A stretch of 64,000 bases of DNA from Zavarzinia compransoris (GCF_003173055.1 NZ_QGLF01000005.1:186001-250000), one strand, 5' to 3'. Numbered from the stretch's first letter, positions 26,642-33,845 are shown. The notes: generated by a model not told the origin, from the sequence alone. A program made the numbers and translations.

Positions 26642-27577
26642 ATGACTAATTTGATCGCGGGGCAGGACTGTCATCTGACGGTCATCTACAATCCGGTTGC
26701 GGGGCAGCGGCGGGGACGGCGGTTTCGCGCCGTGCTGGCGGCGCTGGCGGCCCGCGGCATCGCCGTCGACCTGTTGGAGACGGCGGGCCCGGGCCATGCC
26801 ACGAGGCTGGCGCAGGACTTGCGCGAGCGTGCGGTGCCGCCCCGGCTGGTGGTGGTGGCCGGCGGCGACGGCACGATCAACGAGGTTGCCAACGGCCTGG
26901 CCGGGGGACCGGTGGCGCTGGGCATCGTCCCGCTGGGCACGGCCAATGTGCTGGCGCTGGAACTCGGGCTGCCGCGCGATCCGGCCGGCATTGCCGCGAC
27001 CATCGCCGCCGGCGCGTGCCGTTCCATTCACCTCGGCCGGGTCGATTCGGCCCTCGGGGCGCGGCATTTCGTCATGATGGCGGGGGTCGGCTATGACGCC
27101 CATGTGGTGGCCGGCGTTTCGCCGCGCCTGAAGCGGCGGGTGGGCAAGCTCGCCTATGTCGGCGAAATGGTCCGCCAGTTGCGCCATTTCCATTTCACGC
27201 CCTATCGCCTCGCCTTCGACGGGGCGGCGCCGGTCGAGGCGGCGTCGGCGATCTTCGCCAACGGCCGCCACTATGGTGGCGCCTTCGTCTGCGCGCCTGC
27301 GGCCGATCTGGCCGCCGACCGGCTGGAAGCCTGCCTGTTCGGGCGGGGCGGGCGCCTTGCTGCCATTCATTACGGCGTCATGCTGGGGCTCGACCGGGTG
27401 CCGCGCCTGTCGTCGGTCACCTTGCAGCCGTTCCGCCGGCTGGCGGTGACGGGGCCGGCCGGCGACCCCATTCAGGGCGACGGTGATGTCATCGGCCGCC
27501 TGCCGGCCGAGATTCGCCTGGCCGATACCACTCTCCTGGTGGCGGCGCCGGTGCGGCCGCTGCTGACCGAGTCGTAA
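26642..27577 (+). CDS. Diacylglycerol / lipid kinase family protein
   Basis: A 311-residue member of the DAGK/YegS/LCB5 lipid kinases, which phosphorylate diacylglycerol or related lipids at the membrane. Hallmarks are LTVIYNPVAGQRR at the N-terminus, the nucleotide-binding VVAGGDGTINEVANGL and IVPLGTANVLALELGLP, and a beta-rich C-terminal half. It is divergent from the phosphoesterase-glycosyltransferase pair. If that pair makes and uses diacylglycerol, this kinase could return excess diacylglycerol to phosphatidic acid. A Pho-box-like sequence lies within its first codons (26668-26685). Confidence 0.87.
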   Translation: MTNLIAGQDCHLTVIYNPVAGQRRGRRFRAVLAALAARGIAVDLLETAGPGHATRLAQDLRERAVPPRLVVVAGGDGTINEVANGLAGGPVALGIVPLGTANVLALELGLPRDPAGIAATIAAGACRSIHLGRVDSALGARHFVMMAGVGYDAHVVAGVSPRLKRRVGKLAYVGEMVRQLRHFHFTPYRLAFDGAAPVEAASAIFANGRHYGGAFVCAPAADLAADRLEACLFGRGGRLAAIHYGVMLGLDRVPRLSSVTLQPFRRLAVTGPAGDPIQGDGDVIGRLPAEIRLADTTLLVAAPVRPLLTES

Positions 27578-27628
27578 AACCCGGCCGCGCGCAGGCCCCT
27601 GGCCCCCCATCTTGGGGGTTGCGGGTTT
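27577..27628 (+). terminator. Weak hairpin after the lipid kinase gene
   Basis: CCCCC (27604-27608) pairs with GGGGG (27614-27618), and an outer stem AAACCCG (27577-27583) pairs with CGGGTTT (27622-27628). There is no clean T-run, so it could slow or end transcription but is not a typical terminator. Confidence 0.35.
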
Positions 27629-27730
27629 GGTGTCATTTGCACAGATAAATTTCGAGACCCTGCTCTAAATTGAAATATTGTTGTTTCTCAGTGCCTTGGG
27701 CCGGTTGACTGATTTTTTTTCGGATTTGGG

Positions 27731-27760
27731 CTTGGCAATTCCGCGCTGCAATGTCATATT
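27731..27760 (+). promoter_or_regulatory. Promoter of the small RNA
   Basis: CTTGGC (27731-27736) and CATATT (27755-27760), 18 bases apart, match the CTTGAC/CTTGGC type of -35 and the -10 used by alphaproteobacterial housekeeping sigma factor. It would start transcription near 27767, a sensible position for the RNA that follows. Confidence 0.6.
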
Positions 27761-27766
27761 GTGCAT

Positions 27767-27852
27767 CGCGGCATCAGCTTGCTGGTGTCGCTGCCCTTCC
27801 TGGGCGTTTCCTCCCTAAACTTGGGCCGCGTTCGTCGCGGCCCCTTTTTTTT
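27767..27852 (+). ncRNA. Candidate SuhB/MmgR-type (alpha-r8) small RNA
   Basis: An intergenic RNA of about 86 bases. Stem 1 (27768-27791) is an uninterrupted hairpin, GCGGCATCAGC against GCTGGTGTCGC with GU pairs and a CUUG loop. A small GCCC/GGGC hairpin (27793-27805) follows, then an unpaired TTTCCTCCCTAAAC whose CCTCCC core is an anti-Shine-Dalgarno sequence, then a GGGCCGCG/CGCGGCCC terminator with eight T. This order, and the TTTCCTCCCT element in particular, is what I recall of the SuhB/MmgR family of rhizobial and other alphaproteobacterial trans-acting RNAs (MmgR affects polyhydroxybutyrate storage in Sinorhizobium). The family name is from memory; the structural call stands on the sequence. 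Confidence 0.68.
27823..27852 (+). terminator. Intrinsic terminator of the small RNA
   Basis: GGGCCGCG (27823-27830), loop TTCGT, CGCGGCCC (27836-27843), then C and eight T. It is the strongest intrinsic terminator in the window. The convergent GNAT gene ends 24 bases further on. Confidence 0.9.
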
Positions 27853-27875
27853 GCCCAACGCGGATGTGCGCGGCC

Positions 27876-28379
27876 TCAGAGGCCGAGCTGCATCAGCACG
27901 CTGTCGAGCCAGCGGCCTTTCTTCAGGCCGACGGCGCGCAGCACGCCCGCCGGCTCGAAGCCCAGGGCGCGGTGCAGGCCGATGGAGGCGGCATTGCCGC
28001 TGTCGCCGATGACGGCGACGATCTGGCGATAGCCGCGGGCGCGGCATGCCTCGATCAGCTGGGCAAGCAGGACGCGGCCGATGCCGCGGCCCGCCGCTCC
28101 CGGGTCGAGATAGATCGAATCCTCGACGGTGAAGCGATAGGCGCTGCGCGGCCGATAGGGTCCGGCATAGGCATAGCCGAGCACCGCCTCATTCTCGTCG
28201 AGCGCGACCAGATAGGGATAGCCGCCGGCCAGCAGGGCCTGCTGGCGCCGGCCCATTTCGGCCGGATCGGGCGGCACTTCCTCGAAGGAGGCGAAGCCCT
28301 CGGCGACATGATGGCGATAGATCGCGGTGATGCCGGGCAGATGGTCGGGGCCGGCGGGGACAAGCCGCCAGCCGGTCAC
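27876..28379 (-). CDS. GNAT-family N-acetyltransferase (phosphinothricin acetyltransferase-like)
   Basis: A 167-residue acetyltransferase. The N-terminal part (DHLPGITAIYRHHVAEGFASFEEVPP) and the acetyl-CoA loop LDPGAAGRGIGRVLLAQLIEACRARGYRQIVA, followed by SIGLHRALGFEPAGVLRAVGLK, match the Pat/Bar-like GNATs that act on small amines such as methionine sulfoximine. The start is GTG at 28379, inferred because it overlaps the stop of the upstream amidohydrolase gene (GTGA) and the motif-bearing protein begins there. The substrate is unknown. Confidence 0.83.
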   Translation of the reverse strand: MTGWRLVPAGPDHLPGITAIYRHHVAEGFASFEEVPPDPAEMGRRQQALLAGGYPYLVALDENEAVLGYAYAGPYRPRSAYRFTVEDSIYLDPGAAGRGIGRVLLAQLIEACRARGYRQIVAVIGDSGNAASIGLHRALGFEPAGVLRAVGLKKGRWLDSVLMQLGL

Positions 28380-29359
28380 GGTGCGGCCTTCAGGTCGGTT
28401 TCCGGCAGGCCGGCCAGGGCTTCGATCAGGGCGTCGAGATCGGCCTGGACCTGGGCGAAGCCCCGATTCGGCTCCAGCCGGGTCTCGTCCATATAGAGTG
28501 CGCGGTTGATTTCGATCTGCAAGGCATGGCGCCCGCGCCGGGGCCGGCCGTAATGATGGGTGATATAGCCGCCGGCATAGGGATCGTTGCGCCCGACCCG
28601 ATAGCCCCGGGTGCGCAGCAGCCGTTCCGCCGTCTCGATCACCACGGCGGCGCAGCTCATGCCGAAACGGTCGCCCAACACGATGTCGGGCCGGCCCTTG
28701 TGCTCCTCGCCGCCGTTGGCGAGCGAGGGCATGGAATGGCAGTCGAGCAGGATGGCCATGCCGTGGCCCCGTTCCGCGCTGCCGATCGCCTCGGCCAGGG
28801 CGGCGTGATAGGGGCGGTAGCATTCGGCGATTCGGGCTTCCGCCTCGGCGAAGGCGAGCTTTTCGCGATAGATCTCGGCCCCGTCCGCGACCACCCGGGC
28901 GATGGTGCCGAGACCGCCCAGGACACGCAGCGAGCGGGTATTGGCGAAGGCCGGCAGGTTGTCGCGGAACATCGCCGGGTCCAGCTCGTAGGGTTCGCGA
29001 TTCGGATCGACATAGGCCCGCGGGAACAGGGCGCGGACCAGGGTGGCGCCACGGCGGGGCGCCGAGGCGAACAGCCGGTCGACGAAGCAATCCTCGGACC
29101 GGCGCAGGCTGACCGGGTCGAGCCGGGATTGGCGCAGGAAGGCGGGGGGATAGGTGGCACCCGAATGGGGCGAACTCAGCACCAGGGGCCGGGTCGCCGC
29201 ACCCGGCTGGGGGCCGGCCACGGCCACCACCGCTTGTTCGTCGGCGCGGTCGGCGGACGGGAACGGCGGCTCTGCGGTGACGATGGTGGCAATGGACACG
29301 GGCGGCGGTCTCGCTGCTGGCACGGGCGATCCCTCTAGAATGAGCCGAACTGCCGCCAA
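28376..29359 (-). CDS. N-formylglutamate amidohydrolase family protein
   Basis: A 327-residue HutG/DUF-type zinc amidohydrolase. Motifs: LVLSSPHSGATYPPAFL, RSEDCFVDRLFA, HGMAILLDCHSMPS and ALQIEINRALYMDE. HutG hydrolyses N-formylglutamate in one branch of histidine catabolism, but no hut genes are nearby, and many family members act on other N-acyl amino acids. The first 40-50 residues are low in similarity, so a later start is possible. It is the first gene of a pair with the GNAT gene (4-base overlap). Confidence 0.85.
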   Translation of the reverse strand: MAAVRLILEGSPVPAARPPPVSIATIVTAEPPFPSADRADEQAVVAVAGPQPGAATRPLVLSSPHSGATYPPAFLRQSRLDPVSLRRSEDCFVDRLFASAPRRGATLVRALFPRAYVDPNREPYELDPAMFRDNLPAFANTRSLRVLGGLGTIARVVADGAEIYREKLAFAEAEARIAECYRPYHAALAEAIGSAERGHGMAILLDCHSMPSLANGGEEHKGRPDIVLGDRFGMSCAAVVIETAERLLRTRGYRVGRNDPYAGGYITHHYGRPRRGRHALQIEINRALYMDETRLEPNRGFAQVQADLDALIEALAGLPETDLKAAP

Positions 29360-29454
29360 GGTGAAGGCCTGACCTGACGATCACGCCACCGCTTTGCCGA
29401 TCACCGGCCGGAAGGCGGGGTTCGCCGCCGGCCGGGCCGGCCGCAACAAAGATG

Positions 29455-29483
29455 TTGCAAGCCGGCTTTCGATCCCTTAAATA
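29455..29483 (+). promoter_or_regulatory. Promoter of tRNA-Val
   Basis: TTGCAA (29455-29460) and TAAATA (29478-29483) are separated by exactly 17 bases, and transcription would begin about 45 bases before the tRNA. No other gene on this strand needs it. Confidence 0.65.
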
Positions 29484-29536
29484 CGCGGCTCCCGGCCGAC
29501 GGCAGCAACCCACCGCCCCGGCCCCCGGCATGGCCC

Positions 29537-29611
29537 GGACGCGTAGCTCAGTGGGAGAGCACTACGTTGACATCGTAGGGGTCGCTGGTTCAATCCCAGC
29601 CGCGTCCACCA
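29537..29611 (+). tRNA. tRNA-Val(GAC)
   Basis: The cloverleaf is complete: acceptor GGACGCG (29537-29543) pairs with CGCGTCC (29601-29607), the D arm is GCTC...GAGC, and the anticodon stem CTACG/CGTAG encloses TTGACAT with anticodon GAC, which reads GUC (Val). The T arm is CTGGTTCAATCCCAG. A discriminator A and an encoded CCA (29609-29611) follow. Single gene with its own promoter. Confidence 0.97.
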
Positions 29612-29673
29612 TCCCTCACGCCCCCCTTGAAATGACATGCGCGTCCCTGCTTCGGCGGCGGGGAGACGGGCGC

Positions 29674-31014
29674 TCAAGCGTCCTCGACCACGTCGATCGT
29701 CGGCTGGCCGTCCAGTTCGAGGCGCAGGCGGCCGCGGCCGGTACGGATCAGGCGCAGCGGCGCCTGATGTTCCTCCAGCCGGCGGCGCAGCAGGATGAGG
29801 CGGGTTTCCAGGTTGTCCTTGACCTCGGGCAGGCGCAGTTCGGGGGCGAGGCGGATTTCGCGGTTGGTGAACTCCTGCCGCCCCTCGCGCAGGAAGATCG
29901 CGATCAGGTGGTAGAGCAGGCGCCCCGGCACGCCCTTGATCAGATAGCCCTCGTCGATGAAGACGCTGTCGTCGTAACGGTAGTAACGCAGGCGGATCCG
30001 CCGTGCCGGGGCCGGGGGTTCCATGGTTCCGGCCGGGGCGAGACCCGGGGCGTCGCGCGCCTCGGCCTCGTGCAGGCGCAGGCCCGCGGCGAGCTGCCCG
30101 GCGAGCAGGGCGAGGGCATCCTCGTCCTCCTGCAGGAAGGCGAAGCGGGCCGGCGATTCGACGAAGAGCACGCCCAGCATCTGGCCCCGGTGGATCATGG
30201 GCACGGCCATCTGGCTCAGGGCTTCCGGCAGGCCGGGCAGCGGAATGCTGCGCGGCGCGACCGGCAGGGCACCGCCGACCGCGGCGGCATAGCGCCGGCC
30301 CCGGCTCATGTCCGAGATGCGCAGCGGCAGCCGGCTGTCCGCCGCGATGCCGATGACGCCCTGGCCCGCCGGCACTTCCGAGCCGATCCCCAGGCTGTCG
30401 TAGCCGCGGCTGGCCAGGGTGGTCAGGCGGCGCCCGTCCGCATCCGGCACCAGGATCATCGCCTGGCGAAAGCCGAAGACCCGGTCCAGCCCTTCGAGGG
30501 CGAGATCGATCATGCTGTCCGCCTCGGGGGCGGCGCCGAGGACGGCGGCCAGCCGCGCGGCGGCGCCCAGCCGGTCCAGCGCCGGTGCCGCGGGGGGGCC
30601 GGTCTCGCCCTCCAGGTCGGGGCACGGCACCGGAATGCAGGAGGTCACGCGATAGATGTCGGCGCTGCGCAGGGCCATGATCTCGGCCATGCCCTGCTGG
30701 CTGCTCATCGCCTTCAGGTGCGCGGCCATGCGGGTGAACAATTCACCCGCCGCCTCGGCGCGGAGAAAGGTGATGTCGAGCTGATACTGCCGGCCGCTGA
30801 TGCCGTCGACCAGGATCAGGGCGGCATGGCCGCGGGTCCTGGTATTGGCCGCGGTCTTGGTGAAATACTGGTTCGACAGCGCCACATGGTCGTCGTCGAG
30901 GTAATAGACATGCGAGAGATAGGAAATATTCGGCATGCCCTCGCCGTCGACGGTCGCGATGATCGAGGGGATCACGCCCTCGAAGCAGCCGCGGATATCG
31001 CGCAGCCGGGTCAT
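29674..31014 (-). CDS. PNPOx-like split barrel + GAF + winged-helix protein
   Basis: A 446-residue three-part protein. Residues 1-135 are a flavin-binding split-barrel (pyridoxamine-phosphate-oxidase-like) domain, VIPSIIATVDGEGMPNISYLSHVYYLDDDHVALSNQYFTKTA being typical in layout. Residues 155-320 are a GAF domain (VFGFRQAMILVPDADGRRL; GQMLGVLFVESPARFAF). The C-terminal 100 residues look like a winged helix (KGVPGRLLYHLIAIFLREGR, then NREIRLAPELRLPEVKDNLETRL). I infer a flavin- or redox-responsive regulator. It overlaps the stop of the upstream split-barrel gene by four bases and is divergent from a hemerythrin gene. ATG 31014 is chosen from that overlap. Confidence 0.72.
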   Translation of the reverse strand: MTRLRDIRGCFEGVIPSIIATVDGEGMPNISYLSHVYYLDDDHVALSNQYFTKTAANTRTRGHAALILVDGISGRQYQLDITFLRAEAAGELFTRMAAHLKAMSSQQGMAEIMALRSADIYRVTSCIPVPCPDLEGETGPPAAPALDRLGAAARLAAVLGAAPEADSMIDLALEGLDRVFGFRQAMILVPDADGRRLTTLASRGYDSLGIGSEVPAGQGVIGIAADSRLPLRISDMSRGRRYAAAVGGALPVAPRSIPLPGLPEALSQMAVPMIHRGQMLGVLFVESPARFAFLQEDEDALALLAGQLAAGLRLHEAEARDAPGLAPAGTMEPPAPARRIRLRYYRYDDSVFIDEGYLIKGVPGRLLYHLIAIFLREGRQEFTNREIRLAPELRLPEVKDNLETRLILLRRRLEEHQAPLRLIRTGRGRLRLELDGQPTIDVVEDA

Positions 31015-31505
31015 GGCGTGCCGCCTGCGACGGGCGCCCCGCCGGCGACGATGCGGCTGCCGGCGCCCGGCCCCGGGGTTTGGCGGTAGAGGTCGAGCGG
31101 CCGGTAGCGCACGCGCATCAGGTCGCGCTCGCTCAGCCACCAGGCCATCTGCTCGTTGGTGACGCCGAGGGCGGTCAGTTTCGCCATCACCAGCGCCCGG
31201 TAGCGCCGGGCGAGGTCGAGATCGGCCGCATCGGCCGGGGCCAGCGCCTCGATCTGCGCCTTCACCTGGAACGACTGATAGCTCGCAGCATCGACGAAGG
31301 TGAGCGCCAGCGGCCAGCCCGGGTGCAGGTTGGCGGTCACCGCCGGCCACAGGGCGCGTGGCACCAATGTATCCGCCAGCGTGCCGCCGGCAAGGCAGCG
31401 CGTGCCGATGCCCCGGCCGATCGATGGCCGCAGGGCGTCGTCCCGCGCGGCGAGCACGGTCATCACCGGTCCCTCGATGAAGGCGGCCATTGTCGCGTCG
31501 ATCAT
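31011..31505 (-). CDS. FMN-binding split-barrel (PNPOx-like) protein
   Basis: A 164-residue single-domain protein related to pyridoxamine-phosphate-oxidase-like flavoproteins: an N-terminal MIDATMAAFIEGPVMTVLAARDDALRPSIGRGIG strand pair, then PGWPLALTFVDAASYQSFQVKAQ. The helical tail (ARRYRALVMAKLTALGVTNEQMA) is unlike true PNPOx enzymes, and the pyridoxal-phosphate contacts are not evident. It is the first gene of a two-gene operon with the PNPOx-GAF protein. A possible role is binding flavin, haem or F420-like cofactor for that regulator. Confidence 0.65.
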   Translation of the reverse strand: MIDATMAAFIEGPVMTVLAARDDALRPSIGRGIGTRCLAGGTLADTLVPRALWPAVTANLHPGWPLALTFVDAASYQSFQVKAQIEALAPADAADLDLARRYRALVMAKLTALGVTNEQMAWWLSERDLMRVRYRPLDLYRQTPGPGAGSRIVAGGAPVAGGTP

Positions 31506-31568
31506 CCGCCCCCTCGCTGTCGCGCCCGCTCCGGTCCGGCAGCAGGGTAATGCGGCCCGGCCCGGCTG

Positions 31569-31618
31569 TTTAGCGATGTTTTAGGAAATCCGCCCGGGCC
31601 TTAGCAACGACTTAGGAA
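31569..31618. repeat. Direct-repeat control region between split-barrel operon and hemerythrin gene
   Basis: A 19-base unit occurs at 31569-31587 and 31600-31618 (14 of 19 identical, all differences but one being transitions). Each unit holds TTAGC and TTAGGAA, so TTAG starts at 31570, 31581, 31601 and 31612: pairs one helical turn apart, repeated after 31 bases. This is the form of a multi-site operator in a divergent promoter region. Confidence 0.5.
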
Positions 31619-31683
31619 GCCGGCCGGCGGGGCCGGCGCTATTGAAGGGCCATCGCCATCGCATGTCACCAGGGGGTTTACCC

Positions 31684-32373
31684 ATGTCGATCTCGACCCG
31701 TTACGATATCTATCGCGCCGTTCACAAGGGCCTACGCCTGGCCCATGGCCGCATGCTCGCCCGCCTCGGCAATGCCGATTTCGCCGATGCCGCCGAGGCC
31801 GCGGCCGTGCTCGCCGAGCTCGACCGCCACCTGATGCTGGCCGCCAGCCACCTGCGCCACGAGGAGGATTTCATCCATCCCGCCCTCGAAGGCCGGGCCC
31901 CGGGGGCGGCGGCGGCGCTGGAGGAACAGCACCGCCACCACGGCGCCCGCTTCGGCGAGCTGGCCGCCCTGATCGCGGCCGTGCGCGGGGCGACGGCGGC
32001 GGCGGCGCGGGCGGCGGCGGCCCATGACCTCTATCTCGCCTTCGCGATCTTCATGGCCGAGGATTTCGCCCATATGAACGAGGAAGAGACGGCGGCCCGC
32101 GCCCGGCTCTGCGCCCTGTTCACCGATGCCGAGCAGATGGCGATCGAGGGCGCGCTGGTCGGCTCCCTGCCGCCCGAGGAGAACATGGCCTTCATGGGCC
32201 TGATGCTGCCGGCGATCGCCCCCGCCGAACGCCTGGCCATGCTGGCCGGGATCCGGGATACCGCCCCCCGCGAGGTGCTGGATGCCGTGATCGAACACGC
32301 CGCCCGGCCCAGCCTGCCGCCGCGCGAGTTCAACGTGCTGCTGCAGGACCTCGGCCTCGCGCTGGCGGCCTGA
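31684..32373 (+). CDS. Hemerythrin-domain protein
   Basis: A 229-residue cytoplasmic protein with a hemerythrin HHE four-helix bundle in its first 150 residues. Candidate di-iron ligands are in LDRHLMLAASHLRHEEDFIHP, LEEQHRHHGARFGEL and HDLYLAFAIFMAEDFAHMNEEE. Such proteins bind oxygen, nitric oxide or iron, or repair Fe-S centres. Residues 150-229 form an extra helical region of unknown role. The ATG at 31684 has GGGGG eight bases upstream. It is divergent from the PNPOx-GAF regulator and precedes an NmrA-like gene by two bases. Confidence 0.85.
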   Translation: MSISTRYDIYRAVHKGLRLAHGRMLARLGNADFADAAEAAAVLAELDRHLMLAASHLRHEEDFIHPALEGRAPGAAAALEEQHRHHGARFGELAALIAAVRGATAAAARAAAAHDLYLAFAIFMAEDFAHMNEEETAARARLCALFTDAEQMAIEGALVGSLPPEENMAFMGLMLPAIAPAERLAMLAGIRDTAPREVLDAVIEHAARPSLPPREFNVLLQDLGLALAA

Positions 32374-32375
32374 CC

Positions 32376-33263
32376 ATGCGCATCCTGGTGGCCGGCGGCA
32401 CCGGCAAGGTCGGGCGCGAGGTCGTCGCCGGCCTGAACGCCCTGGGTCTGGCCCCCCGGCTGCTGCTGCGGCCGGGGCGGCCCCCGGTCCCGGGCACCGA
32501 GACGGCGCGCGGCGACCTGTTCGACGCACCGTCGCTGGCGGCGGCCTGCGCCGGCGTCGACCGGCTGTTCCTGGTCACCCCCCTGGACCCGGAGGAAACC
32601 GCCGCCGGCCTCAACGCGGTGGCGGCGGCGCGGGCGGCGGGGGTGCGGCGCATCGTCTTCCTCGGCATCCATAATATCGAGGCCGGGCGCCACATCCCCC
32701 ATTTCGCCACGAAATTGCCGGTGCTGGCGGCGCTGCGCGAGGCCGGCCCCGGCTGGACCGTGATCGAGCCGAATAATTTCTTCCAGAACGACATCGATCT
32801 CTTCGGCGCGATCGGCGCCGGCGTCTATCCCCAGCCGCTGGGGGCACTCGGCCTGTCGCGGGTCGATACGCGGGACATTGCCGCGGCGGCGGTGCGGGCC
32901 TTGCTGGAAGACGGCTTCGCGGGCCGGTGCCTGCCCCTGGTCGGGCCCGAGGTGCTGAATGGTGCGGCGGTGGCCGCCCGCTATCAGGCGGCGCTGGGCC
33001 GGCCCGTCGCCTATGCCGGCGACGACCTGACCCGCTGGAACGAGGCGGTGCGGCCGCTCCTGCCCGGCTGGCTGCGCCACGACCTGTCGCTCATGTACGG
33101 CTATTTCCAGGCCCGGGGGCTCGCGGCCAGCGACCAGGACCTGGCGGCGACAAGGGCCGTGCTGGGCCGGCCGCCGCGCGATCTGGCCGGTTTCATCGCC
33201 GGCCAGCAGGCGTCAGGCGCGCTTGCCGAAGCGCTTGAGCGCCCGGTCGCGGCGCAGGCGTGA
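32376..33263 (+). CDS. NmrA-like NAD(P)-binding protein
   Basis: A 295-residue atypical short-chain dehydrogenase of the NmrA/HSCARG group. The dinucleotide motif is MRILVAGGTGKVGREVVAGL, followed by RGDLFDAPSLAAACAGVDRLFLVTP and TVIEPNNFFQND. The classical Tyr-Lys catalytic pair is not evident, so it is either a redox-sensing NAD(P)-binding protein or a quinone/azo reductase. It starts two bases after the hemerythrin stop. Its last 51 bases overlap the convergent peptide-deformylase-like gene. Confidence 0.82.
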   Translation: MRILVAGGTGKVGREVVAGLNALGLAPRLLLRPGRPPVPGTETARGDLFDAPSLAAACAGVDRLFLVTPLDPEETAAGLNAVAAARAAGVRRIVFLGIHNIEAGRHIPHFATKLPVLAALREAGPGWTVIEPNNFFQNDIDLFGAIGAGVYPQPLGALGLSRVDTRDIAAAAVRALLEDGFAGRCLPLVGPEVLNGAAVAARYQAALGRPVAYAGDDLTRWNEAVRPLLPGWLRHDLSLMYGYFQARGLAASDQDLAATRAVLGRPPRDLAGFIAGQQASGALAEALERPVAAQA

Positions 33264-33704
33264 CAGGCGGGCCAGCCAGAAGACGCCGTCCAACTGGTCG
33301 ATCTCGTGCATGAGGCAGGCGGCGCGCCAGTCCGCCGCCTCGCCTTCCCGGGCGGTGCCGTCCAGGTCCTGCCAGGTCAGGCGGATGCGGGCCGGGCGGG
33401 TCACCGGCTCGTAGATCCCGGGCATGGAGACGCTGCCCTCGTCCCGCGTCCCGGTCTCGGGCGAGACCCAGGTGACGGCGGGATTGACGAAAACCTCGGG
33501 CCCCGCCCCGGGATCGAGGCGCAGCACGACGAGACGGCGGTAATCCCCGACATGGCAGGCCGACAGCCCGATGGCCTGATGCGCCGCCATGGTTTCGGCG
33601 ATATCGGCGGCGAGGGCGGAAAGCCCGTCGTCGAAGCGGGTGACGGGGGCGGCCGGGCGGCGCAGCCCGGGGTCGGGATAGAGCAGCAGGGGGCGAATCG
33701 GCAT
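33213..33704 (-). CDS. Peptide deformylase-like protein with lost metal ligands
   Basis: A 163-residue protein with the deformylase fold, but all three active-site motifs are altered. Motif 1, normally GxGLAAxQ, is AIGLSACH (Gln to His51). Motif 2, normally EGCLS, is EGSVS (metal-binding Cys to Ser91). Motif 3, normally HExDH, is HEIDQ (H133 and E134 kept, second His to Gln137). Two of three metal ligands are gone, so deformylation by the standard mechanism is unlikely. Similar deformylase-like proteins exist in rhizobia. ATG 33704 follows a purine-rich GGGGGAATG context. It overlaps the NmrA-like gene tail to tail by 51 bases. Confidence 0.83.
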   Translation of the reverse strand: MPIRPLLLYPDPGLRRPAAPVTRFDDGLSALAADIAETMAAHQAIGLSACHVGDYRRLVVLRLDPGAGPEVFVNPAVTWVSPETGTRDEGSVSMPGIYEPVTRPARIRLTWQDLDGTAREGEAADWRAACLMHEIDQLDGVFWLARLSRLRRDRALKRFGKRA

Positions 33705-33831
33705 TCCCCCTTGTAGCGCCGGCGCCGCGCCGGGCCCAGAGGGGTTTCGGGTACAAGCGGGAACCGGTTTGCCACCCCGTTGACATGCGCCGGTCTGCCC
33801 TGCCGACAACGCATATTGGCCGGCCCGGCCC

Positions 33832-33845
33832 GGTGATTTATCACC
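33832..33845. promoter_or_regulatory. Palindrome before the AmaB-like dehydrogenase
   Basis: GGTGAT-TT-ATCACC is a perfect 6-bp-arm palindrome 31 bases before the TTG start at 33877. It overlaps the only upstream ATG region, which lacks a ribosome binding site. A possible repressor site for the two-gene catabolic operon. Confidence 0.4.

Noticed and set aside
27705-27710. TTGACT as an alternative -35 box for the small RNA
   Set aside because: No -10 at a suitable distance, while CTTGGC-N18-CATATT places the start correctly before the first hairpin.
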